From Sphingomonas sp. S-NIH.Pt15_0812 (GTDB lineage Bacteria > Pseudomonadota > Alphaproteobacteria > Sphingomonadales > Sphingomonadaceae): a DNA stretch of 31,674 nucleotides. Position numbers and translations under genes: made by a program. The stretch covers positions 1 through 31,674 of the forward strand of contig NZ_QLJH01000034.1 of NCBI RefSeq assembly GCF_003951315.1, read 5' to 3'. Below, piece after piece: positions 14,275 through 23,441 of the stretch (the first letter of the stretch is position 1; each line of letters opens with the position of its first letter). The notes under the pieces are model-generated. The model had not been told where the DNA came from and did not search any database. It saw nothing but the letters and a program-made list of their open reading frames with translations.

Positions 14275-16521
14275 ATGGCGACCGAACTGACCGACCCCGA
14301 CACGCCGATCGGCGTTTTCGATGCTCCCTTCGACAGCGCGCTGAGCGAGCGCTACCTCGTCTATGCCCTGTCGACGATCACCGCGCGTTCGCTGCCGGAC
14401 GTGCGCGACGGGCTGAAGCCGGTGCATCGCCGCCTGCTCTGGGCGATGCGGCTGCTCAAGCTCGACCCGACGCAAGGCTATAAGAAATGCGCGCGCGTCG
14501 TCGGCGACGTGATCGGCAAATATCATCCGCATGGCGACCAGTCGGTCTATGACGCGATGGTCCGCCTCGCCCAGACCTTCTCGCTCCGCTATCCGCTGGT
14601 CGACGGCCAGGGCAATTTCGGCAATATCGACGGCGATAACGCCGCCGCCTATCGCTATACCGAGGCGCGGCTGACCCAGGTCGCGATCGACCTGATGGAC
14701 GGGCTGGACGAGGATGCCGTCGCCTATCGTCCGACCTATAATGGCGAGGAGCAGGAGCCGGAACTGTTTCCGGGCCTCTTCCCCAATCTGCTCGCCAATG
14801 GCGCCAGCGGCATCGCGGTCGGCATGGCGACCAGCATCCCGCCGCACAATGCCGCCGAGCTGCTCGACGCGGCGGTCGCCCTGGTCGACGACCGGTCGGC
14901 CGACGTGCTCGGCTTCGTGCGGGGGCCGGATTTCCCGACCGGCGGCCTGGTGGTCGATCCGCCGGCGGTGATCGCCGAAAGCTATCGCACCGGGCGCGGC
15001 GCCTTCCGGGTGCGGGCGCGCTGGACGATCGAGCGGGAGAAGGGCGGTGGCTGGCAGGCGGTGGTCAGCGAGATCCCGTACGGCGTGCAGAAGGGCAAGC
15101 TGATCGAGCAGATCGCGTCGCTGATCAACGACAAGAAGCTGCCGATCCTGGCCGACGTCCGCGACGAATCCGACGAGGCGGTGCGCATCGTGCTGGAGCC
15201 GCGCGCGCGCACGGTCGACGTGCAGGTGCTGATGGACGGACTGTTCCGCCTGACCGACCTGGAGACGCGTGTCCCGCTCAACCTCAACGTGCTCGACAAG
15301 GAGCGCACGCCGCGCGTGATGAGCCTGGCCGAGGCGCTGGCGGCCTGGGTCGACCACCAGTTCGTCGTGCTCGACCGGCGCACGCGCCACCGGCTGGGCA
15401 AGATCGCCGACCGGATCGAGTTGCTCGACGGCTATCTGGTCGCCTATCTCAACCTCGACCGGGTGATCGAGATCATCCGGACCGAGGACGAGCCCAAGGC
15501 GGTGATGATCGCCGAGTTCGGCCTGACCGATCGCCAGGCGGAGGCGATCCTCAACATGCGGCTGCGCTCGCTCCGTCGGCTGGAGGAGTTCGAGATCCGC
15601 AAGGAGCGCGACCAGCTCGATGCCGAGCGGGTGACGCTGGAGGCGCTGCTCGCCGATCCCAAGAAGCAGAAGGCGCGGATGAAGCGCGACCTGAAGCGAA
15701 TCCGCGACCGCTATGGACCGGATACGTTGCTCGGCAAGCGCCGCACCGATGTGGAGGAGGCCGCGCCGACCCGCGACATCCCGCTGGAGGCGATGATCGA
15801 GCGCGAGCCGATCACCGTCATCCTGTCGCAACGCGGCTGGATCCGCGCGATGAAGGGGCATAACGACCTGGCGGCGGCCGAGACGCTGAAGTTCAAGGAG
15901 GGCGATGGCCCCGCCTTCGCCTTCCACGCCCAGACCACCGACAAGCTGCTGCTCGCGGCCGAGAATGGGCGTTTCTACACGCTGGCGGCGGACAAGCTGC
16001 CGGGCGGGCGCGGCTTCGGCGAGCCGGTCCGCGCGATGATCGACCTCGACGGCAGCGTCGGCGTGGTCGCGCTGCTGGCGGCGTCGGCGCAAGGCCGGCT
16101 GCTGGTCGCGGCCAGCGACGGGCGCGGCTTCATCGTTCCCGTCGCCGACACGATCGCGGAGACGCGCAAGGGCAAGACGATCGTCACCCCGCGCGCCGGC
16201 GCGGTGCTGAAGGTGGTGCGGCCGGTGGGGGCGGGCGACGATTATGTCGCGGCGATCGGCGACAATCGCAAGATGCTGGTCTTCCCGATCAACGAGCTGG
16301 TCGAGATGACGCGGGGGCAGGGGCTGCAGCTCCAGCGGTTCCGCGACGGCGGCCTGTCGGACGCGCGCACTTTCGTCTTCGCCGAGGGGCTCAGCTGGGT
16401 GATGGGCGGCGAGGGGCGGCGGGTCCGCACCGAAACCGACCTGTCGCTGTGGCGGGCGGCGCGCGGCGCGGCCGGGCGGATGCCGCCGACCGGCTTTCCG
16501 CGGGACAATCGCTTCGCGTGA
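14275..16521 (+). CDS. parC: DNA topoisomerase IV subunit A
   Basis: A 748-aa type IIA topoisomerase subunit that decatenates daughter chromosomes together with ParE. N-terminal breakage-reunion domain: [31 protein letters not shown] at 82-88 and the catalytic tyrosine Y128 in [20 protein letters not shown] and [16 protein letters not shown] are conserved tower/gate parts, a coiled-coil region precedes about residue 500, and the C-terminal repeats ([14 protein letters not shown] and others) form the ParC-type beta-pinwheel. ParC rather than GyrA by length and by the short C-terminal domain. Residues equivalent to E. coli S80 and E84 are Q89 and D93, which is relevant to quinolone response. 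ATG 14275 has AGGAG upstream. Confidence 0.95.
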   Translation: MATELTDPDTPIGVFDAPFDSALSERYLVYALSTITARSLPDVRDGLKPVHRRLLWAMRLLKLDPTQGYKKCARVVGDVIGKYHPHGDQSVYDAMVRLAQTFSLRYPLVDGQGNFGNIDGDNAAAYRYTEARLTQVAIDLMDGLDEDAVAYRPTYNGEEQEPELFPGLFPNLLANGASGIAVGMATSIPPHNAAELLDAAVALVDDRSADVLGFVRGPDFPTGGLVVDPPAVIAESYRTGRGAFRVRARWTIEREKGGGWQAVVSEIPYGVQKGKLIEQIASLINDKKLPILADVRDESDEAVRIVLEPRARTVDVQVLMDGLFRLTDLETRVPLNLNVLDKERTPRVMSLAEALAAWVDHQFVVLDRRTRHRLGKIADRIELLDGYLVAYLNLDRVIEIIRTEDEPKAVMIAEFGLTDRQAEAILNMRLRSLRRLEEFEIRKERDQLDAERVTLEALLADPKKQKARMKRDLKRIRDRYGPDTLLGKRRTDVEEAAPTRDIPLEAMIEREPITVILSQRGWIRAMKGHNDLAAAETLKFKEGDGPAFAFHAQTTDKLLLAAENGRFYTLAADKLPGGRGFGEPVRAMIDLDGSVGVVALLAASAQGRLLVAASDGRGFIVPVADTIAETRKGKTIVTPRAGAVLKVVRPVGAGDDYVAAIGDNRKMLVFPINELVEMTRGQGLQLQRFRDGGLSDARTFVFAEGLSWVMGGEGRRVRTETDLSLWRAARGAAGRMPPTGFPRDNRFA

Positions 16522-16665
16522 CGGGCGCGGCGCGGTCCTTGCCGGATATAGCCGGTGGCCCGCCAAATCCGGCTGGTATTTCAGTCCGTCTTAACTTGTG
16601 CTGACTATCAACGAGGCATGGCTACTGCGCCGCCCGAAGAATCATCCCACGCCAGGAAGCCGACC

Positions 16666-18294
16666 ATGTCGCTAGGCCTGATCGTCAGCGGACTCGATCT
16701 GATTCCGGTCCCGGCCGTGATCGTGGTTCGGGAAACCGGCACGCTGCGCTTTCCCGCCTTCAATCGCGCCTTTCGGCTGGCGGGGCTGGGCGTGGTGGCG
16801 GAACGATCGCCGCTGCTCGATGCGTTGGGCGACCTGATCCACGACGTGCTCGATCGCCAGGAGGCGCGGGCGGAATGCGACTGGACGGTCGGGGAGGCGA
16901 TCGACTGCCGCTACTATCGGGTGACGATCGCCCGTTCGACGCTGACCGAGAACGAGGCCTGCGTCATCACGCTGATCGACCAGACCTCGCAATATAATAC
17001 CGAGCGTTCGCTGCGGCGCGAGATGACGACCGACAGCCTGACCGGCCTGCCCAATCGCGAGGGGTTCAGCGACATCGTCGAGGCGGCCGAGCAGCCGCGG
17101 CAGGCGGTGATGGTGATCGACCTGGCGCGGTTCGGCCGGGTCAATGCCTGTCTGGGCGGCCTGGTCGGGGACGAACTGCTGATCACGGTCGCACGCCGCC
17201 TGCGCGGCGCCCTGCGCGCCAATGATGTGCTGGCCCGGATCGGCGGCAATGAATTCGCGATCCTCCTGACGATCGAGGAGGAGGATCGCGAGGCGCACGA
17301 CCTGGCCACGCGGGTGATGCGCACCCTGTCGACGCCGTTCCGTCTGACCGATTTCGAGATCAGCGTCGATTGTTCGATCGGCATGGCCTTCACCGCGACC
17401 GATGCCCCGCGCGAGGAGCTGATCCGCCACGCGCAATTCGCCACCAAGCGCGCCAAGGCGACCGGGCGGATCGAGGCCTATCAGAACCAGGCCTTCGCGA
17501 TCGCGCGCGAGCAGTTCGGCATGGAGACGGCCTTGCGCCGCGCGATCGAGCGCGGGCAGCTTCGCCTGGCCTATCAGCCGATCCGCAGCCTGGCGACGGG
17601 GGCGCTCTGCTCCTTCGAGGCGCTGGTCCGCTGGACCGACGAGGAGGGCGTCCACCGGATGCCCGACAGCTTCATCCCGGTCGCCGAGGAATCGGGGCTG
17701 ATCGTCCCGCTCGGTCGCTGGGCGATCGACGAGGCGGCGCGGACGCTGGCGGAATGGGACCGGCTGATCCCCGGCAATATGGGGCGGATCGCGGTCAACC
17801 TGTCCGCCATCCAGTTGCAGCGCGATGCGATCGCCCCGGTGCTGCGCAATGCGCTCGACCAGTCGAACCTGACCGGCGACCGCTTCACGCTGGAATTGAC
17901 CGAAAGCGCGATCGTCAGCGATCCCGATCGTATCACCGGCACCATGCACGCGCTCCGGGCGCTGGGCGCGACACTGGCGATGGACGATTTCGGCACCGGC
18001 TATTCCAATCTCGCCTATCTCCAGAAGCTGCCGATCGACGTCCTGAAGATCGACCGCAGCTTCGTCACTGGGATGATCGCTGACCGCGACAAGATCGCGA
18101 TCGTGCGCGCGATCCTCAGCCTGGCGCAGGCGCTGGGGATGCAGACCACGGCCGAGGGGATCGAGACGCAGGAACTGGCGCAGACGCTGGCGGTGCTGGG
18201 CTGCACCTATGGCCAGGGTTATTTCTACGCGCGCCCGCTGGAGGCGCCGGCCGCGCTGGCGATGCTGGCGGAGGCGACCGAGTCCGCGATCTGA
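16666..18294 (+). CDS. GGDEF-EAL protein, probable c-di-GMP phosphodiesterase
   Basis: A 542-aa signalling protein. PAS-like sensor about 5-105, GGDEF domain about 115-270, EAL domain about 285-535. The GGDEF signature is GGNEF (193-197): the metal-binding acidic third residue is Asn, so cyclase activity is unlikely. The EAL domain keeps the catalytic set: E318 (EAL), N378 (NLS), E410, D440-D441 (DDFGTGYS), K461, E497 and Q517 (QGY). It is therefore expected to hydrolyse c-di-GMP, perhaps with GTP regulation through the GGNEF domain. No membrane helix: cytoplasmic. Start 16666 has AGGAAG at a good distance; longer starts at 16618 or 16555 lack one. Its last 70 bases overlap the 3' end of the convergent CCA-adding enzyme gene. 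Confidence 0.9.
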   Translation: MSLGLIVSGLDLIPVPAVIVVRETGTLRFPAFNRAFRLAGLGVVAERSPLLDALGDLIHDVLDRQEARAECDWTVGEAIDCRYYRVTIARSTLTENEACVITLIDQTSQYNTERSLRREMTTDSLTGLPNREGFSDIVEAAEQPRQAVMVIDLARFGRVNACLGGLVGDELLITVARRLRGALRANDVLARIGGNEFAILLTIEEEDREAHDLATRVMRTLSTPFRLTDFEISVDCSIGMAFTATDAPREELIRHAQFATKRAKATGRIEAYQNQAFAIAREQFGMETALRRAIERGQLRLAYQPIRSLATGALCSFEALVRWTDEEGVHRMPDSFIPVAEESGLIVPLGRWAIDEAARTLAEWDRLIPGNMGRIAVNLSAIQLQRDAIAPVLRNALDQSNLTGDRFTLELTESAIVSDPDRITGTMHALRALGATLAMDDFGTGYSNLAYLQKLPIDVLKIDRSFVTGMIADRDKIAIVRAILSLAQALGMQTTAEGIETQELAQTLAVLGCTYGQGYFYARPLEAPAALAMLAEATESAI

Positions 18295-19445
18295 TCGACC
18301 CGGGCGGCATCGGGAAAGCCCTCCGCGATCCACTGCGTCTCGATCGCGCGGAGCGCCCTTGCCACGTCCGGCCCCTTGGCCAGCCCGCGTGCGACCAGCG
18401 CGCCGCCGCTGATCGGCAGGCGCGGCGGCGTCCAGCCGTCGAGCGGCGAGGCGTCGGCATCGGCCAGCAGCAACCGGTCGATCGCGCTCTCCACCCCGAC
18501 CCGGTAGCCGAGCGCCAACGGCCCCTCGTCGCCCGGCCCCATGCTGGCGGCGATCAGACGCTTACGCTGCGCATTCGACAGCTTCAGCCGCGCGCCGATG
18601 ACCTCCGCCTCCGCCGGTGGAGTCAGGGCGGCAAGGCGGCGGATCGGATCGGGGGCGATGCCCGCCGCCGCCTCCCGCTCGGCCAGCAGGGCGAAGCGCT
18701 CGACCCCGGCGGCGTCGATCTCGGGCAGCACCGCGATCAGGATGCCCCGCGCGACCATCAGCCGCACGACCGGCACCGCCGCGCGTGCGACCAGCAGCTT
18801 GAGCAATTCGGCGGCGATCCGTTCGCGCGACAGCGCCATCAGGTCGTTGGCCCGCGTGGCGCAGGCCTCCAGCCCCGCCGCGTCGATCGCATCGCCGAAG
18901 CGGGCATGGAAGCGGAAGAAGCGCAGGATGCGCAGATGATCCTCGGCGATACGCTGGAGCGGGTCGCCGATGAAGCGCACCCGCCGCGCCGCCAGATCGG
19001 CGAGGCCACCGAAATAGTCATGGACCCGGCCGCTGTCCGGATCGGCATAGAGCGCGTTGATCGTGAAGTCGCGTCGCGCCGCATCCGCGCGCCAGTCGTC
19101 GGTGAAGGCGACCAGGGCATGGCGGCCATCGGTCGACACGTCGCGGCGCAGCGTCGTCACCTCGACCGGATGGCCGTCGAGAATGGCGGTGACGGTGCCA
19201 TGCGCCAGCCCGGTCGGCACCGCCCGGATGCCGGCGTCCTTCAATCGCGCCATTACCGTCTCCGGCGCATGGCAGGTGGCGAGGTCGACATCGGCGACCG
19301 CGATCCCCAGCAGGCTGTCGCGCACCGCGCCGCCGACGAACCGCGCTTCGCCGGCTTCTCCGCCGAGGATCGCCGCCAGCCGGTCGAGCCCGGGCAGCGA
19401 CCGCCATTCCGCCGACGGCAGGCAGGTGTCGGTCGCGCCGCTCAC
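18225..19445 (-). CDS. cca: CCA-adding tRNA nucleotidyltransferase family enzyme
   Basis: A 406-aa class II polynucleotidyltransferase head domain protein that adds or repairs the 3' CCA of tRNAs (a poly(A) polymerase role is the family alternative). Signatures: GGAVRDSLLG at 38-47, DVDLAT at 52-57 (metal Asp pair), RRDFTINAL at 124-132 and the RNA-binding helix EDHLRILRFFRFHARFG. GTG 19445 is the start because it overlaps the NUDIX stop by four bases (GTGA). Last gene of the GNAT-DUF1285-NUDIX-CCA unit. The C-terminal 23 codons overlap the end of the convergent EAL gene. Confidence 0.92.
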   Translation of the reverse strand: MSGATDTCLPSAEWRSLPGLDRLAAILGGEAGEARFVGGAVRDSLLGIAVADVDLATCHAPETVMARLKDAGIRAVPTGLAHGTVTAILDGHPVEVTTLRRDVSTDGRHALVAFTDDWRADAARRDFTINALYADPDSGRVHDYFGGLADLAARRVRFIGDPLQRIAEDHLRILRFFRFHARFGDAIDAAGLEACATRANDLMALSRERIAAELLKLLVARAAVPVVRLMVARGILIAVLPEIDAAGVERFALLAEREAAAGIAPDPIRRLAALTPPAEAEVIGARLKLSNAQRKRLIAASMGPGDEGPLALGYRVGVESAIDRLLLADADASPLDGWTPPRLPISGGALVARGLAKGPDVARALRAIETQWIAEGFPDAARVDQIADSVASASIASAAGASSGRA

Positions 19446-20032
19446 AGGCTGGCCAGACGGTGCGACAGGTTGACGATCATCGCGGCGGTCGCCCCCCAGA
19501 TGCGGCGGTCGTTCCATGGTATCTCGATATAATGGCGCTCCGCCCCCTGCCACCAGGCGCTGGCGCGGTGGTGATGGGCGGGATCGCGCAGGAAGGAAAA
19601 CGGCACTTCGAAGACGCTGGCCACCTCCGCCTCGGCCGGAACCAGGGCGAGATCGGGCGGCACCACGCCGACGACGGGCGTGATATCGAAGCGGGTGCCG
19701 GTGCGATAGGGGTCGATCGCGCCGATCAGCTCGACCGAGGCCGGGGGCAGGGCGATCTCCTCCTCCGCCTCGCGCAGGGCGGCGGCGATCGCATCCTCGC
19801 CGGGATCGAGCCGCCCGCCGGGAAAGGCGACCTGCCCGGCATGATGCCGCAGCGTGTCGGTCCGCTGGGTCAGCAGGATGCCCGGGTCCGGCCGGTCGGT
19901 GAAGGCGATCAGCACCGCCGCCGCCGTCAGGTCGGTCGCCGCATGCCGGGCAAGGTCGGCATGGTCGCCGGCCAGCAAGGCCATATCAGACCGGGTGGCC
20001 AGGGCGGCGCGCAGCCGCTCGGCCAGCGTCAT
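19442..20032 (-). CDS. NUDIX hydrolase, CoA pyrophosphatase-like
   Basis: A 196-aa protein likely to hydrolyse CoA or a related nucleoside diphosphate derivative. The NUDIX box spans about 73-95: G-RLDPG-E then REAEEEIAL, with the box Gly replaced by Ala. The segment LLTQRTDTLRHHAGQVAFPGG just before it is typical of the CoA pyrophosphatase (NudL/YeaB) group. ATG 20032 overlaps the stop of the DUF1285 gene (ATGA). It is in turn coupled to the CCA enzyme by GTGA. This DUF1285-NUDIX-CCA order is a known alphaproteobacterial neighbourhood, as I recall. Confidence 0.9.
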   Translation of the reverse strand: MTLAERLRAALATRSDMALLAGDHADLARHAATDLTAAAVLIAFTDRPDPGILLTQRTDTLRHHAGQVAFPGGRLDPGEDAIAAALREAEEEIALPPASVELIGAIDPYRTGTRFDITPVVGVVPPDLALVPAEAEVASVFEVPFSFLRDPAHHHRASAWWQGAERHYIEIPWNDRRIWGATAAMIVNLSHRLASL

Positions 20033-20592
20033 GCCGGCGTCAGCGGGAAGAAACAGCCGTCGCTCCACACGCCGGGCTCGGCATCGTCGCCCGCCAGCGC
20101 CCGCTCCGCCAGTTCATAATAGACCGGCCGCGCGACCAGCGCCTCCAACCCGGCGCGGACGTGCAGATAGGGGCGGGGGCCGTCCCCATCCTCGACGAAG
20201 CGCAGGCCATGCGCCGCGCCGGCCACCACCAATTCGCCGGTGTTGAGCTGGAAGGCGAGGCGGGAGTCGCGGCCCTCGCCCTCCGCCTTCAGCGCGACCG
20301 CGACGAAGGGCGCGTCCTCCACCGCGACAGTCAGCTTCTCGACCGGCGTGACCAGCACATGGCTGCCGTCCGGTTCGCGGCGCAGGATGGTGGCGAACAG
20401 CCGCACCATATCGGGCCGGGCGATCGGGCTGCCCTGGTGATACCAGGTGCCGTCGCGGGCGATCCGCATCTCCCCGTCGCCGCAATGCGCCGGGTTCCAC
20501 TGTTCGACCGGCGGCAATCGGCGCTCCGCCAGCAGGGTGGCGATCTGGGACAGGCTGAGCGAGGCGAGGTCGGGGGGCGGCGGCATCGGCAT
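20029..20592 (-). CDS. DUF1285 family protein
   Basis: A 187-aa cytoplasmic protein of the DUF1285 family, recognisable by VEQWNPAHCGDGEMRIARDGTW, WYHQGSPIARPDMVRLFATIL, REPDGSHVLVTPVEKLTV and the final GVWSDGCFFPL. The molecular role is unknown. Start is uncertain: in-frame ATGs at 20619, 20592 and 20586 all lack a clear ribosome site; 20592 gives MPMPPPPDLASLS. Translationally coupled to the NUDIX gene (ATGA at 20029-20032). The upstream GNAT gene ends 48 bases before it. Confidence 0.88.
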   Translation of the reverse strand: MPMPPPPDLASLSLSQIATLLAERRLPPVEQWNPAHCGDGEMRIARDGTWYHQGSPIARPDMVRLFATILRREPDGSHVLVTPVEKLTVAVEDAPFVAVALKAEGEGRDSRLAFQLNTGELVVAGAAHGLRFVEDGDGPRPYLHVRAGLEALVARPVYYELAERALAGDDAEPGVWSDGCFFPLTPA

Positions 20593-20640
20593 GACGGGGG
20601 AGTTAGGGTGCGCGGGCATCCAGGTAAAGGCGTTGAGGCG

Positions 20641-21150
20641 TCAGGCCGATGGTCCCAGCATCCCCGCGACACCCGGCACCGCATCGCCGCGCGCCAGCAG
20701 GCGGCGCGGCTCGAACGGGCCGGGCAGCCGCCACTGGCCCGTGCGCGCGGCGGTGAAGCCGAAGAACCGCTCATAATATTCCGGGTCGCCGATCAGCATC
20801 AGCCCCTCGCCCAGCCCCTCGTCCGTGGCGGCGGCGAGCGCGGCCTCGGTCAGGCGGCGGCCGATGCCGCCCTGCTGCATGTCGGGGGCGACCGCCACCG
20901 GGCCGACCATCACCAGCGGCCAGCGCCTGCCCGCATCGTCGGTCAGCACCACCGGCCAGCACTGGATCGAGCCGACCAGTCGATCGCCATCGATCGCGGC
21001 AAAGCCCAGCGCGCGCAGCGGCGAGCCGCCGCCGCGCACCGTATAGGCGGTCCGCGCCCGTCGCTCCGGCCCGAAGGCCGCATCCAGCAGGTCTTCCACC
21101 GCGGCGTCCCGTTCGGGAGCCAGTGGCGCGATCTCGATCATCGGCCTCAT
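20641..21150 (-). CDS. GNAT family N-acetyltransferase
   Basis: A 169-aa (or 166-aa from ATG 21141) acetyltransferase of the YhbS-like group. The acetyl-CoA loop is visible as VGPVAVAPDMQQGGIGRRLTEAAL (Q/R-x-x-G-x-G/A pattern), followed by LMLIGDPEYYERFFGF, the usual late motif of this group. The N-terminus MIEIAPLAPERDAAVEDLLDAAF is also typical. AAGGA and GAGG sit just upstream of the two candidate starts, so either is possible. The acceptor substrate is unknown. First gene of the minus-strand unit leading to DUF1285, NUDIX and CCA. Confidence 0.88.
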   Translation of the reverse strand: MRPMIEIAPLAPERDAAVEDLLDAAFGPERRARTAYTVRGGGSPLRALGFAAIDGDRLVGSIQCWPVVLTDDAGRRWPLVMVGPVAVAPDMQQGGIGRRLTEAALAAATDEGLGEGLMLIGDPEYYERFFGFTAARTGQWRLPGPFEPRRLLARGDAVPGVAGMLGPSA

Positions 21151-21257
21151 ATCCTTCGCCGTGCAGGATGGACCTGCGGCGGTCGGGCGCTGTAACGTCG
21201 CACCGCGCGAACACAAGCGCCGCCCGCGACACGCGATGGCCAAGGGGGAGAAATGAC

Positions 21258-21923
21258 GTGGCGGTGATGCGGCTCTACGACAATGGCTGGGCGCCGAGCC
21301 CGCGTCGCGTGCGCCTCTATCTGGCGGAAAAGGGCGGTGGATTCTCCGAGACGATCGAGCGCGTGCCGGTCGATCTGCAACGGGGCGGCAATCTCGCCGC
21401 CGACTATCGCGCGATCAATCCTCGCGGCCTGGTGCCGGCGCTGGTGCTGCCGGACGGGCGGGTGATCGACGACTCCATCGCCATCTGTCGCTATTTCGAA
21501 GCTCTGCACCCCGATCCGCCGCTGTTCGGGCGGGACCCCTTCGCCATCGCCATGGTGGAGACCTGGCTGCGGCGGATCGAGGGCGAGGGCTATGCCGCCG
21601 CCGTCTATGCGCTTCGCAACGGCCATCCCGGCTTTGCGGGGCGGGCATTGCCCGGTCCATGGGCAGGCGAGGGGGCCTCGCCGCCCCAGCTTCCCGCACT
21701 GGTCGAGCGGGCCGCGGCGATGTGGGCCGGCTTCGTCGCCGCACTCGATACGCATCTGGCGGAGCGGGACTGGATCGCCGACCGCGACTATAGCATGGCC
21801 GATATCGCCGCGCTGGTCGCGGTCGACTTCGCCGCCCGGGCCCGCCTGCCCTTGCCGGAGGGATGCGTGCATCTTCGCCGCTGGCACGCGGCGGCGACCG
21901 CGCGGCCGTCGAGCGCCGCCTGA
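21258..21923 (+). CDS. Glutathione S-transferase family protein
   Basis: A 221-aa GST. Thioredoxin-like N-terminal domain: MRLYDNGWAPSPRRVRLYLAEKG, then NPRGLVPALVLPDGRVIDDS with the cis-Pro and the glutathione-binding D-S pair, and AICRYFEALHP. All-helical C-terminal domain with YSMADIAALVAVDFA. The N-terminal active-site region is APSPRR, so the catalytic residue may be Ser rather than Cys or Tyr. GTG 21258 has GGGGAG 7 bases upstream; ATG 21267 (MRLYDNG) is the alternative. Substrate unknown; detoxification or stress use is the general expectation. It precedes folB by 56 bases. Confidence 0.88.
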   Translation: MAVMRLYDNGWAPSPRRVRLYLAEKGGGFSETIERVPVDLQRGGNLAADYRAINPRGLVPALVLPDGRVIDDSIAICRYFEALHPDPPLFGRDPFAIAMVETWLRRIEGEGYAAAVYALRNGHPGFAGRALPGPWAGEGASPPQLPALVERAAAMWAGFVAALDTHLAERDWIADRDYSMADIAALVAVDFAARARLPLPEGCVHLRRWHAAATARPSSAA

Positions 21924-21979
21924 CGGCCGCCTGCGCCAACCGGCTTCCCAGGACCGCCGCGTCTGGTAGAGGCAGGCGG

Positions 21980-22351
21980 ATGGAAGACAGTCTCCAGCTT
22001 CAGGTGCACGATATCGAGGTCCAGGTGCTCACCGGCATCTATTCCGAGGAAACGCACCTTCCCCAGCCTTTGCGCATCTCCCTCACCGTCGATCTCGACT
22101 GTCCGCGCCGCTTCACGCCCGACACGCCGCTGACGGCGTCGAAGAACTATATGGACCTGAAGCACGCCGCGACCACAGCCTTGCCGCCGGGCGTGCACTT
22201 CACGCTGGTCGAGGCGGTGGCGGACCATATCTGCGAGACGCTGTTCCTGCAGGATGCGCGGGTCCGCCGGGTCGAGGTGAAGATCGTCAAGCTCGCCATC
22301 GCCGAGGCGGGCGAGGCGATCGGCATCACGCTGGTACGCCACCGCCGCTGA
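21980..22351 (+). CDS. folB: Dihydroneopterin aldolase
   Basis: A 123-aa folate-pathway enzyme converting dihydroneopterin to hydroxymethyl-dihydropterin and glycolaldehyde. Key features: TGIYSEE with the substrate-binding Glu (E23/E24 region), YMDLKHAA, FTLVEAVADHICETLF and the late Lys in VEVKIVKLAIAEA. ATG 21980 follows AGAGGCAGG. Family length is met exactly. It is convergent with the secreted protein gene ending at 22379. Confidence 0.93.
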   Translation: MEDSLQLQVHDIEVQVLTGIYSEETHLPQPLRISLTVDLDCPRRFTPDTPLTASKNYMDLKHAATTALPPGVHFTLVEAVADHICETLFLQDARVRRVEVKIVKLAIAEAGEAIGITLVRHRR

Positions 22352-22378
22352 CCGACGACGGCGCGCCGGACGCCGCGG

Positions 22379-23227
22379 TCAGGACGTCGGCCGGCAGGGG
22401 CCCAGCGCCTCGATCACATAGCGATAATCCGCCTGCGCCTGGGTGGCATCGGCCGCTTCCAGCGCGCTGGTGCTGGCGGCCGGCAGTTCCGGCGGCAGCG
22501 AGCAGGCGAGGCGATACCAGAGCAACGTGTCCCGTTTCGGAGCGGCGGCCGCCTCGTCGACGATCTCGCCCAGCGCCACCGACCATTGCGGCTGCTCCCC
22601 CGGCCGCCGCAGCACCGATAGCGATACCGGACGGTGGTCGGCGGTCTGCAGGAAGATCTGCGTCTCGCCTTCGCCCGGCAGCGAGCCGGCGACATAGAAG
22701 GCATTGCCGACGCCGGTGATCTGCGGCGGGGCACTGGGCGCGACGATCTCGGCGGCGACGCTGCGGGTGCGATCCTCCAGCGCCTGGCTCCAGGGTTGCT
22801 GTCCCTGTGGTCCGGCGAGCTGCACCTGGTCCATGCTCCCGGCGACCGGCCGGGCGTAGAGGATCATCCGCTCCTTCTTGAGTCGCGGCGGCTTGCCACG
22901 CCAATCCAGCGGGGAATCAACCACATACCCGATTCGCGGGGGCAGTCCCTCACGACCTCTGATCAAAGTGTTAACATCCGATTCGACATAGAATCGGACA
23001 TGGTCGGGCGCGACGTCCGCCGCTTCCGCGCCTTTGATACGGGTCGCCGAGCGGATCGTGACGGTAGCGATAACAGGTGCACTCAGGACCAGATCGGCCA
23101 AATCAGCATAGGGGAGGCCGGCAGGGGCCCCGCCAGGAACCACCGAAATGGTGGTTTCCTGCGCCAAAACGGAAGCGGGCGCGACGAACAGTGCCATTGC
23201 GGCGACGGACCGAAATAGGAGTGTCAT
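22379..23227 (-). CDS. Secreted protein of unknown function
   Basis: A 282-aa protein with a signal peptide (about 1-22, MTLLFRSVAAMALFVAPASVLA, then QETT). The mature part includes LPYADLADLVLSAPVIATVTIRS, HVRFYVESDVNTLIRG, RPVAGSMDQVQLAGPQGQQPW and GNAFYVAGSLPGEGETQIFLQTAD. It looks beta-rich, with a helical end and two cysteines (ACSLPPEL, GPCRPTS). I believe it is a conserved hypothetical of sphingomonads but cannot name it. It is divergent from tonB, with 214 bases between starts, and may be a periplasmic or surface partner of that system (inference from position only). Confidence 0.75.
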   Translation of the reverse strand: MTLLFRSVAAMALFVAPASVLAQETTISVVPGGAPAGLPYADLADLVLSAPVIATVTIRSATRIKGAEAADVAPDHVRFYVESDVNTLIRGREGLPPRIGYVVDSPLDWRGKPPRLKKERMILYARPVAGSMDQVQLAGPQGQQPWSQALEDRTRSVAAEIVAPSAPPQITGVGNAFYVAGSLPGEGETQIFLQTADHRPVSLSVLRRPGEQPQWSVALGEIVDEAAAAPKRDTLLWYRLACSLPPELPAASTSALEAADATQAQADYRYVIEALGPCRPTS

Positions 23228-23441
23228 GGAAGTCGGTTACAGCAGTTCGGCTGAACAGCATAGAAACAACCGACGTGTTAACGTTTGTTCGTTTGTTGCG
23301 TCGACAAAGCGTTTGCGTGCCGCAGGGCACGGCGATAGGAATTAGGGAACTGCCAAGGGTCCCGGAGGGCATTGGCGGACGATCGGGGTCCGCCGCTACG
23401 GCCGCGGCGGCGTCGATGCAGTCAAGGAGTGTGATTGCTGA
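23228..23441. promoter_or_regulatory. Divergent promoter region upstream of tonB
   Basis: 214 bases between divergent starts. The left half is AT-richer (GTTAACGTTTGTTCGTTTG). Two small hairpins are visible: CGTGCC-GCAG-GGCACG near 23318-23333 and GGCGGAC / GTCCGCC near 23373-23393. A ribosome site AAGGAG (23424-23429) precedes tonB at an unusually long 12-base spacing. I see no Fur-type box. Confidence 0.35.

Noticed and set aside
14263..16566. 767-codon minus-strand ORF opposite parC
   Set aside because: High GC leaves the opposite strand open. The composition (H/D/R/Q-rich, no domain) is typical of an antisense shadow of parC.
16672..18333. 553-codon minus-strand ORF opposite the GGDEF-EAL gene
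   Set aside because: Shadow ORF; the plus-strand protein has all EAL catalytic motifs.
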